This document shows, one piece after another, positions 21,776 through 33,868 of a stretch of 64,000 nt of DNA. The stretch spans positions 248,001-312,000 of the forward strand of contig NJPS01000045.1 of the NCBI GenBank assembly GCA_002946415.1, given 5' to 3'. This stretch comes from Rutstroemia sp. NJR-2017a BVV2 (taxonomy: Eukaryota > Ascomycota > Leotiomycetes > Helotiales > Rutstroemiaceae). Position 1 is the stretch's first letter, and each line of letters opens with the position of its first letter. The position numbers and the translations under genes were made by a program. The notes under the pieces are model-generated. The model was not told where the DNA came from, did no database searches, and was given only the letters and a program-made list of their open reading frames with translations.

Positions 21776-24700
21776 ATGTTGCGATTCCGCAGATACAGAG
21801 TGCTTTTGATCTTTGCAGCCGTCGTAACCCTCGTTCTCATTCGCTTTACACATATACGGGATTGGGAAAGTTATACCAGCGGAGGTGTCCTTGACATTCA
21901 TACCTCGAAAGATGCTAAGACAGGAGCGGTAGCCCCGCAAGCACCATTGCCACCGAAAGCTGCTGTGCCAAATACACCGGGGAGTGTGAAGGAACAACCG
22001 AAAGAGGAATTGAAGCCAGCAAAAGCGCCTGCGGCATTGTCTACGTCGTTTACTAGCAGCAAGGCATTGCTTACCTCGACTTTCCCTACCGTTCCGACTG
22101 CAGATGCAACAACTCCCAAGATTATACTCCCCGATAGAAAACGACCCAGTTTTGGATACGATGATGAAGATCAGGATTTCGATGATATTCATGCCATTGC
22201 GCCAGATGGGAGACAAGAACTACCTATATTTTCCGCCGCACCTACTACAATTCATTGGTCCAAGCAAACCGAACACTTTCCAGTACCTACCGAAAGTATT
22301 ATAAAACTTCCAACAGGTGTCCCAAAATCCATACCCAGGATTCAGTACCCCTTCAAGGACGAGACAACGGATGCGAAGATTGATCGAGAAAAGAGGCAAA
22401 ATCAGGTAAAAGCGGAATTCTTGAAATCATGGCAGGGATATAGGAAGTTTGCATGGGGACATGATGAACTCTCTCCAGTGTCAGGAAAATTCCGTGATCC
22501 ATTCTGCGGATGGGCTGCAACCCTGGTGGATGGTTTGGATACTCTATGGATTATGGATCTTCATGACGAATTTGAGGATGCCGTCAAAGCGGTCGCACTT
22601 ATCGACTTCACTACTACTCCAAGACCGGAAATTCCAGTATTCGAGACTACGATCAGATACTTGGGCGGCTTATTGGCGGCATATGATGTCAGTGGTGCCA
22701 AATACCCAGTTCTTCTGGAAAAAGCTGTTGAGTTGGCCGAAATCTTAATGGGAGCGTTTGATACGCCGAACCGAATGCCGATACTTCATTACACGTGGAA
22801 GCCAACCTTTGCATCTCAGCCGCACCGTGCGACCACAAGCTCGAATCTGGCAGAACTCGGATCCTTATCTATGGAATTCACCAGACTTGCACAACTTACC
22901 AAGGAACCCCGCTACTACGACGCCGTAGCTCGAGTCACTAATGCTCTCTCCGATTGGCAAGACCGAAATACCACCAAACTTCCCGGAGTGTTCCCAGAGT
23001 ATGTTGATGCTTCAGGATGTAATCGCACTGCCACCAATCTGAAACAGCAGGCGGCAAAGGAAGCTGCAATGGCAAAAGAGTCTCTTCTCACGACCCCGGA
23101 GACTGCCGCCTTGTTGAAGGAAGATCCCCAAGGATATCAACCTCCTATGCCCAAAACAGTCGCCGAGCCTAAGCCAAAAAAGAAGGCTACATCAGAAGAA
23201 AAAACGTTGGAGATGCAGATCCTACCAGGTGAACCACACAAAGCTCATATCAAAGGCTGGGATGAGGATAGCAAACTATCAAGACGAGCTCCAGAGGATA
23301 CAACCGGTTCTTCCACTTCTACAACAGGATCTTCTCCTCCGCCACCGGCAACGCAACCGGCGGAGCATCCAGCATCCAACCCACAAGTACATCCTATCAG
23401 CCGACAGAACATCAAATCGGACCTGAAGACTTCGTCTGACGATTGGGACTGTGTTAAGCAAGGACTTGAACCAGCCAGTAAATATGGCGCGGATAAGTTC
23501 TCTATGGCAGGAGGACAGGACTCTACATATGAATATTTCCCGAAGGTGTGTAAAACTGTTGGCACTGGATCCTGCATAACTGACTACTTAACAGCAACAT
23601 CTTTTATTGGGTGGTCTTGAGCCTGTGTATGAGAAAATGTATAAAAGGACAGCTCATGCAATCAGAGAGAATATGCTCTACCGTCCTATGGTGCCTGGAA
23701 ATGACGATATTTTGATTTCTGGATCTGTATCTACAGCCGGCAAACCTGGCGATCACGTTCTACATCCTGAGATTCAGCATTTAACATGCTTCATCGGTGG
23801 CATGGTCGGTATGAGTGCTAAGATATTTGGTTTAGATGGTGATCTCGAGCTTGCAAAGAAATTGACAGATGGTTGTGTCTGGGCTTACGGAGCTACAGCA
23901 TCGGGTATCATGCCTGAAGGGGCGGTTCTAGTGGCATGTGAAAGTGCCGAACATTGTTCGTGGAACGAGACCCTCTACTACGAGCATTTGGATCCCTCTG
24001 CCGCTTACCATGAAAAAATCCTGGCAGATTATATTGCCAACAAGGCAAAACTTGCAGCTGAAGAGAAGGCCAAGCTTGCCGCAGCTGAAGAGGCAGGTTA
24101 CGATCAAATCGCCTCACAAAAGGCTGAAGCCGTAGGAGAACCGCAAGGCTATGTTGGTTCGGCGGGAACCGGCTCCACCGGCGCCACTTCTAAGGAAGGT
24201 ACGCTGAAACCAGCTGAGGCTCCACAAGTCGCCAATTCAGGTAGCGGGTCGTCCGGTGTTAGCTCCGCTGGTGGGGCTTCTTCGAATGTGGGATCATCTG
24301 GTTCGGGATCTTCGAATGTTAAATCACCTGCCTCCAGTTCCTCCAAAGGCGCAGTCAAGGATGAAGATGCATTCAAACCTAAGGACAAGCCTGCATCATT
24401 AACAAAACGTCAGACTGTACCAGGAGAATCGAAAGAAGCACTCAATGGAAAACTCATGGGTAACAGCGGTAAAACTGGCACTCCCGTTGGAATGACGGAT
24501 GAGAAAGAAAAGATGTTCAAAGAGAAATCAACCAACACCGAAGTGGAATTGCAGAACATAGCGTCGGGTCGTCAATTAGAAAAGGGTGCACAGTCACAGA
24601 AAGCTCTACCCGAGGAAGTATTGCCAGATCCTCTTCGTCCACTCTCTCACAAGGAATACGTCGAGGCCCGCATCAAGCAGGAGTCGCTACCACCCGGATT

Positions 24701-25082
24701 CGTCACCATCGGTTACAAAAAATACATTCTCAGGTTAGTCTCTCGTCATCCTCCATCTTCAACCCAATGCTAATGCCTAGATCCTAGACCCGAAGCCATC
24801 GAATCCGTTTGGTACATGTATCGTATTACGGGCGACAAGACTTGGCAAGACAAGGGGTGGAAAATGTTCGAAGCTGTCATCAATGCTACATCCACCAAAT
24901 ATGGTCATTCGGCCATCTACGATGTTACAGCCCAGGAACCAACTCAGATCGATGAGATGGAAAGTTTCTGGTTGGCGGAAACGCTCAAGTATTTCTATTT
25001 GCTGTTTTCGACTCCGGACACTATTAGTTTGGATGATTGGGTCCTCAACACCGAGGCTCATCCTTTTAAGAGACCTACGTAA
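21776..25082 (+). CDS. GH47 alpha-1,2-mannosidase, long form, type II membrane protein
   Basis: Three exons (21776-23545, 23595-24733, 24788-25082) give 1067 aa, roughly twice a usual class I mannosidase. Residues 9-24 form a membrane anchor after a basic start, so the bulk faces the ER/Golgi lumen. The GH47 fold begins near residue 205: [15 protein letters not shown] block, then [45 protein letters not shown] across intron 1, HLTCFIGGM, and a final CTD with [17 protein letters not shown] and [11 protein letters not shown]. Two long low-complexity insertions interrupt the fold: residues about 415-565 (Lys/Pro/Ser-Thr) and about 690-935 (Ala-Lys helix, then Gly-Ser). GH47 enzymes trim mannose from N-glycans in ER quality control or Golgi processing. 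The size and inserts suggest an Mnl2-like branch rather than the classic Mns1; this is inference. Confidence 0.87.
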
Positions 25083-25984
25083 ATATGTGGGAATGAAGAA
25101 TGTTCGGAGTTGTCTTGGTAAAAGATTCTGTTTTCGCGTTTTGGGTCATTGCATATGAGAGTGGAGTTCTGTAACACGGGTTGGTTCATTTTTATGTTCT
25201 GTGCTTTTACTCCTCCGGTTTTGGATTCGGGCATGCAAATGGAAACGGGAAATAGGTCTACATTAGGTGGTTATGATGGACGGGCGGTGGCTGGGATGAT
25301 GCGGTGTCGGACTTGTATCAACAAGACGGGGAGGCATGGCGGCAAGGAGATGGCTTTTGAAATAGGCACCTACATTGCATTTGGATGAGATGAGATGAGA
25401 ACAGATGGTATTAGATGTTGGTACTGGTGGTGGATGGATAAACGGCGTTTTGAGATGAGGGCGGATAGTCCAGTCTGAGGAAATGAAATGTGATAGAGTG
25501 GAAGCAGGATGGATGGATGGATTATGAGGCGAAGTGAGCCAGAAGTTGAGCTGGAGATTATCAATGGAATGAGATGAATACATATATCATTACCCCCATA
25601 ACGAGATGAGAGTATCAGTTCATCGGTTCACTTTATTAGACATGAAGTTTGCCGCCTGTTTACAGATATTAACCCTGAGGTAGCTCCTCCTTTCCAATTA
25701 CCGGATGCAAAAGCAAAATTGTGTATCTTTGTTGGGTAACTTACCGGTGCGATTAAAAACCAACAAATAGTGTGTTGCGTATGTAAGCCGAAAGGTCGAA
25801 CTTACAAAATGGTATCATCGGTGAGCAGTAGAGCGTTGATTGAAATCGAAATCTAAACCCCCACACCTTTCTTATCAGTGCCAACTTCATCACTAATATA
25901 TACTATCGCCGGCAACAAAAATCACCTCACACCACCCTTCCGAGGCCAAGGATCTCGTAGTGTCGCCTTTTGCTCACCACCATA
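25083..25984. other. Spacer between GH47 and GNAT genes
   Basis: About 900 bases. Short GATGA and GGATGGAT runs occur at 25385-25400 and 25507-25521. The last 150 bases are C-rich with CACC clusters, suitable for a promoter and leader. I see no gene. Confidence 0.4.
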
Positions 25985-26990
25985 ATGGCCACCTTCAAAG
26001 TTGCCCAGGTGACGAGTATGTTGAATTCCAATCTCCTTTCAAATATGTTCGCAGCAGATGAGCTTCAAGTGAAGACCTTCCACGAGTGACGTTTCCACAG
26101 TCGGAATTACAAATCATCGCTCGAGCTCATGACAAGTCATCAAGCAAATCATGGTCAACACAGACTGATCCGTTTATAGTCGCAGATAGCAACGACCTCA
26201 CGCAGAATAACATCCCCGCCTTCTGGGAAGATCCCAACTGGGTTCTCGCCTGGCAGCACACCACTCTTGAAAACCACATTCTCCAGTAAGTCCACTCCTG
26301 AATCTTACTTTCCCACTGATAGAATACTCCTAGACTCATCTGGACCGTCGAGCTAAGACTCCAGCCCATTTCAGAGTCGCTAAACGCACCCCTCGCAACC
26401 TCATCACAGACCGTGAACACAAGCGCCATCAAAAAGCCATCGATATCTCAACCGGATCGCTGGTAGGCTACGCTCGCTGGCTTCTCCCCGATTCCCACGC
26501 GCGACTGGACGTCTGGCCAGAAGCTGTAGTCCCGGCTATTAGCGCGGAAGAAGAAGAGGAAGCGAAACGCTTAGCCGAGACGGCGGTTTGGAAACCGAAT
26601 GAGGAGAGCGATGTTTTGCTTACGCGGATGGTGAATGCGAGGAAGGAGTTGCTTGCTGGGAAAGAGTACATTCGTAAGTTTCCTGTTTTCGGGTATCTGG
26701 CATTCGATGTTGATTGCAAGCTAATATGAATAGGTCTAGATTATCTTGCAGTTCATCCCAGGAACCAGGGGAAAGGGATTGCGACGGCTTTGGTGCGGAG
26801 CGGAATTCAAGAGGCGGAGAAATTGGGTCTGGATATTTTCGTCACGGCTTTCAGGGCTGCGGTTGGTGTGTACAAACGCTTGGGGTTTAGGATTTGGAGG
26901 GACTTTGTGGAGGATGACTCGATGTTTGGGGGAACGGGGGAGGTTTATTATGCGTTGATGGTTTATGAACGGAAGGGAACCGGGGGGTGA
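25985..26990 (+). CDS. GNAT-family N-acetyltransferase
   Basis: Four exons (25985-26015, 26063-26285, 26375-26673, 26734-26990) give 269 aa. The third junction was chosen so that HILQ leads into VAKRTPRNLITDRE; the nearer AG would end in a stop. The acetyl-CoA-binding motif A is LAVHPRNQGKGIATALV in exon 4, with the Q/R-x-x-G-x-G/A core QGKGIA. The substrate-side start includes a GYARWLLP strand. The C-terminal part has the motif-B-like FRAAVGVYKRLGF typical of GNAT proteins. The acceptor substrate cannot be told; family members act on small amines, antibiotics or protein N-termini. Cytosolic, with no signal peptide. Confidence 0.85.
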
Positions 26991-27168
26991 AAATTGCTTG
27001 ATAGCAAAGTATATGTGCTATATTTCCATAGCGTGGCATTGAGATTAGATTGAGGGCCGCATGGTGCTGGGATGAGAAATAGGGACCTTTAGAGAGCACT
27101 ATTGAGTCTTATACACTTTCTATTACAATAATCTTTACTCTAAATATCATTCTCTAGCTCGAAACTTC

Positions 27169-27690
27169 TCAGTATCCAAACCTCTCATCATGAAACCATA
27201 CATGCCTGCCCTTACCAACCTATCTACCAACTGCTCCTCTCAAGTCACGAGTCATCCCCGGAGGTCCACACATTACAAGAGAGACCCGACTTGATTTCCT
27301 CCTTGAAATACCTCGCCCAATACTCTCTCAATGTCTGGCCGTTTGCAATTTTGTATCTTGAATCTGATTCCATTCAGGATACTGTCCTTCTCGAGTAGAT
27401 TCGTCTTAGTGTCCCCGTCCCCTGTATTAGCCTCATCTTTAGGGACTTTGATACCCGTAACAATGAGGAGAAGTGCATTAGTTTCACTATGATGGACGTC
27501 CCACGCTACGAATAAAGGAGACCAAGTCAGTTCCGCAGCTCCCCGAATCGCCCAAACGAAGTCGTCTCTCGAGGGAAAATTTTCGCTTGAGATTTGCTCA
27601 TAAAGGGGCGAAGTAAAAGTCGTTCCAGCGCTTCCAGAAACGAGGAGGAGTTTATGGAAAGTACAGTCTAAGAAGCTGGGAAATCTTGCT
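27169..27690 (-). pseudogene. Relic of a ferric reductase C-terminal NAD-binding domain
   Basis: Read from about 27690 down to 27169, the minus strand gives HKLLLVSGSAGTTFTSPL, then DDFVWAIRGAAEL, a variable acidic linker, then KRPDIERVLGEV. This is the order of the NADPH-binding half of FRE-type ferric reductases. At about 27268-27282 the frame breaks: the next conserved piece, VMCGPPGMTRDLRGAVG, continues in another frame. A TAG then precedes the terminal VWFHDERFGY and stop. No FAD-binding or transmembrane part was found upstream. The gene is therefore a truncated, frameshifted remnant. Ferric reductases reduce extracellular Fe(III) or Cu(II) at the plasma membrane. Confidence 0.6.
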
Positions 27691-28591
27691 GCGATGCTAT
27701 ATTGTCTTTTGGATCAAGACTCGAAACTGAAGACTATAGATTGGGACTGGAAGAGAATTGGAACTGAAACTGGTAGAGATATAGAGATATGCAGAATGAA
27801 AGATGAGGATAATAATAATAACGCACAGGTACGAAATAGAGGTGATGAGATATACAAAAGAGTCACTGCATTGGTAGAGTGATAATGAACTACATGTACT
27901 CGAGTAGCGGGTAGCTACTGATGGAAGGTCTCACTATGAGCACCCTTTCCAACGAAGTGCGGCTTGTCCAACCGGCAAGACTGATCAGTCCTCTCCGATC
28001 TGCTCTCACAAAAGACACTTGTAAGCATAGTAACTGCAGAGTAGAGATATATTGTTCCATACAAGCAAAAAAGAGAAAAAAACAACATACAACAGTGGGG
28101 ATTCGCTGGTGGTCACCCACCCAACTACTAATCCACCGATTCAAGGCTTGTGTATGGCAGAGCGGACGGGATGCCCAATTCTCCTTGATCTATGGTCGTA
28201 TGTAACTGTTCTTGTGAAATTTGAGTACATATTGGAAATTCGACGTAGCTTTGCTGGTGAACTGAGCTGTTGTGAGAAGAATTTCTGCTTACATAATGAG
28301 GCCTGCGCGGGGACGAAATACATGTCGTGGGGGCCATTTACTTTGCTTCTCGAAATGAAACATAAAATTCAGCAGAAAAGATAGGTAAGTGCTTGTATAC
28401 GGTGAGCCCCACAAAGCAAAACTATTATTGAAGTTACTACTCCTTTACTTTCTCAATGCTCCTTTCTTGGTGCCACTGTAAGGTTACAGTTCTGCAGGCG
28501 CATGTGCGCTCACGAGGCTGTAAACCTCTAAGGATCCGATTTGCTTTCCATGTCTCGTGGATCTCTGCTCATTTGACGGCAACTATGCATT
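27691..28591. other. Spacer between ferric-reductase relic and STAND gene
   Basis: About 900 bases without recognisable coding content; an AAT/ATA microsatellite-like run sits near 27811-27822. The part before 28591 would hold the STAND promoter. Confidence 0.4.
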
Positions 28592-31497
28592 ATGCTTGAT
28601 CCGCTGAGCGCAATCAGCCTTGCAAGTGCCATTGTGCAGTTTATTGATTTTGGTTTCAAGCTGGTATCCGAAGGCATCGAGCTCTATGAAAATGGAACTT
28701 TGACTGAAAATGAGGAACTTGAGCTGATAACTAGCGACCTGGAGAACCTTGCCAACAACCTCGGAACATCCTCCTCTCAGTTGAAAACGAACTCGCCAGA
28801 CGAGAAAGCCCTCCAAGAATTGGCATTCCGGTGCAATGACTTAGCAATCGAGCTGCTCGCGATATTGGACACCCTGAAGCCTCAGAGACAAGGGTCTACG
28901 AAGCTTCGCCATGGCCTAGAGAGTGTTCGGGTGGCTGTTCGCAATGCGAGGAAGAAAGGAAGAATCCAAACCATTGAAAGCCGACTGGAGAAGTTGCAAA
29001 AGCAATTGAATAGCCGCATGATCTCAATCCTAAGGTGGGAGCTTTATTTTCCCCGCAGTTTCCTAGTCTATCAAATGCTAGTATTTCTAATGTGCATGCT
29101 AGCAACAAGCAATCCAAAACTTTTTCTAGCTTATTGGATATCGAGAGAGAGATCAGACGAAGCGATACGAATATAAATAGCAGGATTGATAGTCTGCGAG
29201 CTGAGCTATTAAGAGTCATACCGTCGACGCCAACCTACAACCATGATACAAGCCAAGACACGGTCAAGCTGATAACGCAACAATGCCAAAAGCTTGTAGA
29301 AGAAGGACAAAGAGTCGCAACTTCAGCCGAGATTTTGCAAAGCTTGCATTTCAGCTCTATCAGGTCCCGAGAATCTAGCATCAAAGATGCGCACCGTCAT
29401 ACATTTGAATGGGTTTACAATGATCACACAAATCCTGGCTCCGAAACACAATTCGTGAACTGGCTCCGCCATGGAGACGGGTTGTTCTGGTATAATGGTA
29501 AGGCAGGCAGTGGGAAGTCAACACTTATGAAGTACTTGTGTGGAAATGAGCGAACGCGGGATAATCTTAAATTCTGGACTGGAGAAGAGCGAAAGCTCGT
29601 TATTGCCAGCTACTTTTTCTGGAGTGGCGGTAACAGCATGCAAAAATCGCAACAAGGCCTTTTGCAATCTCTTCTGTACCAGATACTCAAGCAAGATCCT
29701 GACCTCATCCCAAAAGTCTGCGCTTCTCGCTGGAGGAGTTCTGATGATCACAGCCTGGAAATCAACTCTTGGACCCTGCGAGATTTGTCGGAAACCTTTC
29801 AGTATCTATCGTCAGATGAAAACTCTTCCTCGGCCCGGTTCTGTTTTTTCATCGATGGCCTTGATGAATACGACACACATGATGGAGAGCATACAGAGCT
29901 CATAGATGTTTTAAGAAGTCTAAGCCGAAATCCTCACATCAAGCTGTGTGTTTCCAGTCGGCCTTGGAACGTGTTTCAAAAAGCATTTGGGAACAAGGCT
30001 ATTCCACAACTAATACTGCAAGACTACACCAAACGAGATATTGAGCTATATGTCAAAAACAAGCTCGAGGAAGACATACGATTCTTGGACCTCAAAGACA
30101 GAGATCCTCGACATCATGAACTTACAACGGGGATTGTGAATAAAGCTAACGGTGTCTTTCTCTGGGTATTTTATGTAGTTCGCTCACTCCTTCGTGGGCT
30201 TACAGACGACAACGATATCTCTACGCTGCTTGATAGACTAGACCATTTACCGTCTGATCTCGAGGGCTATTTTCGGCAAATGCTCACATCAATCGAAGAC
30301 GTGTATCAAGCAGAGATGGCACAGATCATCCAGATCAATGTGCTGGCTGTGCAGCCGTTATCCGTGGTGGCGTTTTCTTCTCTAGGTGATATCATGAAGG
30401 ATCCTAATTTCGCCCTCACACTGAAACCACAGTCCTTGTCCGCCGAAGAAGTGGGCTTGACTATCAACAAAATGAAGACTCATTTGAACGCACGTTGTCG
30501 AGACCTTCTAGAAGTTTACGTCGATCCTGAAGAGATCGATTTGCTACAAACCAAAGTAACATTCTTACATCGCTCGGCGAGAGACTTCCTCATGATGAAA
30601 GAAATACAAGAATTATTACGATCACAAGCACCCGCAAACTTCGACGCAAGAACCACTCTTTGCAAACTTTATCTTACACAAATCAAAACACTGCCTTTGG
30701 GAACAAGAAATCAGCGGACCTCGAGTAGTATGTCACTAATGGTGCGCGAAATGCTATATTATGCTTATGAGGTTGAAATTCACAATGGTGTTTCTGAGGT
30801 ACAATTGCTGGACGAGCTATACGCTTCATTGCTGAAAAGGCGTGCGGATATGAAAGCGCTTTGGGGGAGGCTTCACGGCTTTCCTGCACCGAAAGTTCCC
30901 CAATTTCTGGAATCGCTCGACCTCAAGTGGTTCGCCATCATGGTAGTACAAAAGAGGCTAGTGCTGTACTTACAACATCTACTTCAGCGCGAGCCATTAC
31001 TCATTAAATCTACTGCAAACCAATCAGCCATCCTCCACAAAGCTCTTTCAAGCGTCGCCACACCTCACGCCCCATCAGTTGACCCAATGAGTGATCTAAC
31101 CGTCTCTATTGTGTCCATCCTCCTCGACGCTGGCTGTGATCCGAACGGAAAGCGCCCGTCGAATTCAACAATCTGGACCACGTTCCTCGTCCGTGTATCC
31201 CACACCCGACCAGATATGGAAGAACAGCTCTTCGACATAGCCAGACTCATGCTGGAGCACGGCGCTGATCCCGACTGCATGATTGAAGTTGGGCATACGA
31301 CTTTTGAACATGCGGAGCGAGCAAAAGAACGTCGACAGCCGGCGGTAAAGACGGGGCACATTCGTAAGATGTCTGCGGGTGACTTACTTGTGGAGGTGTT
31401 TAAGGATAATCCGCATTTTCAGGAGGAGATTAGAGCAGTTATTAAGAAGAATCGACGGCGGGACTGGTCAATTTGGAGTCTAATTGGGTGGAGATGA
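28592..31497 (+). CDS. STAND NTPase (NLR-like): HeLo-like N-terminus plus NACHT domain
   Basis: Two exons, 28592-29034 and 29103-31497, give 945 aa. The start DPLSAISLASAIVQFIDFG is the fungal STAND N-terminal domain related to HeLo-like domains (residues 1-200). The NACHT domain follows: Walker A GKAGSGKST at 280-288, Walker B CFFIDGLDEYD with Asp399, and a sensor-like CVSSRPWNVF. A winged-helix region ends near FLHRSARDFL. The C-terminus has two degenerate ankyrin-like pieces, LLDAGCDPN and LMLEHGADPD, instead of a clear repeat array, and ends in a basic tail. Such proteins are the fungal counterpart of NLR immune receptors and take part in heterokaryon incompatibility or response to foreign cues; here the trigger and partner are unknown. 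The gene stands in a gene-poor stretch beside a pseudogene. Confidence 0.88.
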
Positions 31498-32270
31498 TGA
31501 TATGAGGTGAAATGAGGTGTATAGTTGGTTTCATGTGTCGATAATTTTTGGTTGCATATATATCCCGCAAGCTATTTCGATACTTTTCAAGTCTTAAATT
31601 TAACCAAGGGATTTTGGTATATGAAGATGAACTGAGCAGAATAAGCGGGAATGGTACGTTGGAAAGAAGAATTAGCGAGAGAGAGCGGAGGTTGTGAATC
31701 GACGATAGCATCCAATTCTGCAAGTATCTGGTTTGCTCGTTCAAAGTAGCACCAAACTAAATCCCTCAAGAAATCATATCCACCGAACAACCCTTCCCAA
31801 TATCAAACCAGTACTTCCAGCTCCACGACATAAGGTGTAGGCAATTAGAACGAGTCCCACACATATGACACAAGCGTGCGTCGTACCATCTACCCGACAG
31901 AATAGGAAGAGTCAGAGGGTGAATCGGCGCTCCATGAAAGATCTTGGGTTGAAACTTCAAAAGTTTATTCAGGCTGCTACATCATACTATAGATATGATA
32001 TAGTCGAGTATCCCGCTTCTCTGAAGGTAAGGGGAATCTCCAAAGCCGGTACAGAGCAGTATGGCTCCCAAACCAGGCGTTCGATGCAAGAAACAAGTTC
32101 GACGTCCACTCAGCGGATACGATGCTCCCTAGAATTTTTGCGTGGTGTACCCTGGGATATCAGCGAGACAGTACGTAGACCAGCTCAGTACGAAACAGTC
32201 TATGTATGCAACTGGTCTGCGTTCCTATGTCTAAGATAGCATGAAGCAGCCGGGTGAGTTGCTGTCACAA
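31498..32270. other. Spacer between STAND and DHH genes, possible minor coding traces
   Basis: On the minus strand a frame at about 31600-31795 (starting FGGYDFLRDLVWCYFERAN) and one at 31890-31960 could be joined by GTAGAT...GAAG splice sites into a peptide of about 100 aa. A plus-strand ATG frame of 124 codons lies at 31865. None matches a family I know, so no gene is called. Confidence 0.3.
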
Positions 32271-33868
32271 TCAAGACTTCTGGAAATAATTATTCAGCGT
32301 ATTTTTCTGTGCTGACTTTTCCACTTTCGTTTTCTGTTCCTCTTCCATCGACTTGTCAGGTTTCTCTCCGACTTTCATCAAAGCACATAGCTCTTCGAAC
32401 TCTGCCGTGTTCACAATACCACCCGAGGCCTCCTTGTGTCCTCGAGCAAAACTTTCTCCAAGTCTTTCGACCAGATCGGTGGTATCCAGATCTGCGACTG
32501 CTTTCAACGATTCGATGATATTGACGGGTAGATCTCTTCCCCGAGCACATCTTGCGACTCGGCAGGAGAAGTTCACTTTGCCAGGGAGGTATCCATAGTT
32601 TGCTACCATGACGATTTCGAGGGCTTTTGATTTTAGAAAGCCTGCCTAGGGTGGTGTTAGCGGAGAGGGGCATAAGTAGCATGAGAATGTGTACGTACCC
32701 ATCTAGTAGCAATGACTGGATGTACCTGAGCCTCGCTCTTGATCTTCAGAACCGCAATCTTACCATCCTTGCTAAATTTGGGAGGAATATGAGTCTGTCG
32801 TTCAACTTCCGCATTGATCTCTTGCCGTGCCTCAGCAAGTCTCTTGTTACTCATGATTTCTTTTGGATTTTCGGCTTCAAGTAATGCTTTCCATGCTGTG
32901 ATGACATCGTATTCACCGGTTCTTCGAGCTATTTTACGGTAAGTAGTAGGAAGTATAAAGGTAGATACAACATACGGGCGTTTATGAAGGATACACAGTC
33001 ATTTATTAGCTTTTTCGTGTGAGTCTTGAATGTTTCTTTCATGTCTGGAAATGGAGGCAACCATTTCAAAGTATTCCCCAGATCTCCATGCGTCCCAATT
33101 GCACATAGATATCCGCACTGTTTAGCAATGTCGGGGTGGAGTTCTTTGCAAATTTCATAAGTCATTAAAGCGGTAGTAGGCACAGGAGGACTATGACAAC
33201 CGGATACGACCTGTATTCGGTTAGCAAAGTACTAGTATTTATGTTTATATACATACTGTCGCATCCTGTGGAAACTCATCACTGAAATGGTGGTCGATGA
33301 TCAGACTCTTCGTATCCTTACTGTCAATAACTGGCGGCCCTCCTCGACTCCCCTGGTCCAAAACTATCACATACGATGGCTTCTTCTCAAGCATCAACTT
33401 CCGCTCGTACTCCTCATGAATATTCGATCCCTTCCGCACCAGGTGAACATCCAAATACTTCTCATCGAGACCAAGTTTGAGCAGCGTTCGATGAACAATC
33501 ACCCCAGAACTAAGTCCGTCTGCATCTTTATCTGGAACGATAAGAGTAGGCTTCTGAGCCTTTGCACATTCTCGGAGGAACTCATAAGCAGCATTCAACT
33601 GCTCACGTGGTGCGGGCCAGACTTCTTCTCCACGCGAATCACGACGCACCGGTGTGCTGCAGTAATCGTCGACTTTGGCGGTTTTTCGGGGAGTTTCAGC
33701 TGTGCTGCCGGCTTTTCGTTTAACACCACGATTCATGGCAGGAAGTTGGTGGAAGATATTTCTAGGAGAGGCGAGCAGATGGGTATTCGGGCAACCGATT
33801 CGAAACCTTGCAAATGCGGAAATTGCCAATGAGTTAGGTTTACTCAATGGCCTGAGTCTTGTGAACAT
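32271..33868 (-). CDS. DHH-family phosphoesterase (RecJ-like)
   Basis: Four exons (33257-33868, 32976-33210, 32699-32928, 32271-32645) give 483 aa. The catalytic motifs are clear: VPDKDADGLSSG near residue 110, VIVLDQGSRGG, the name-giving IIDHHFSD near 190, and GTHGDLGNT in exon 2. The last exon carries a DHHA1-like region with FARGHKEASGGI. RecJ/DHH enzymes are metal-dependent phosphodiesterases or exonucleases acting on nucleic acids or small phosphoesters; the fungal branch is little studied. The first 44 residues are basic, acid-free and look like a mitochondrial presequence; a second ATG at 33736 would start MNRGVKRKAG, with a nuclear-signal look. Dual targeting is thus possible. The acidic-basic tail ends near NNYFQKS, which resembles a PIP box (Q-x-x-L-x-x-F-F) only loosely. 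Confidence 0.85.

Noticed and set aside
26320..26340. Nearer acceptor (TAG at 26333-26335) for the GNAT third exon
   Set aside because: It leads to a frame that stops or does not give the conserved AKRTPRN segment; the acceptor at 26374 does.
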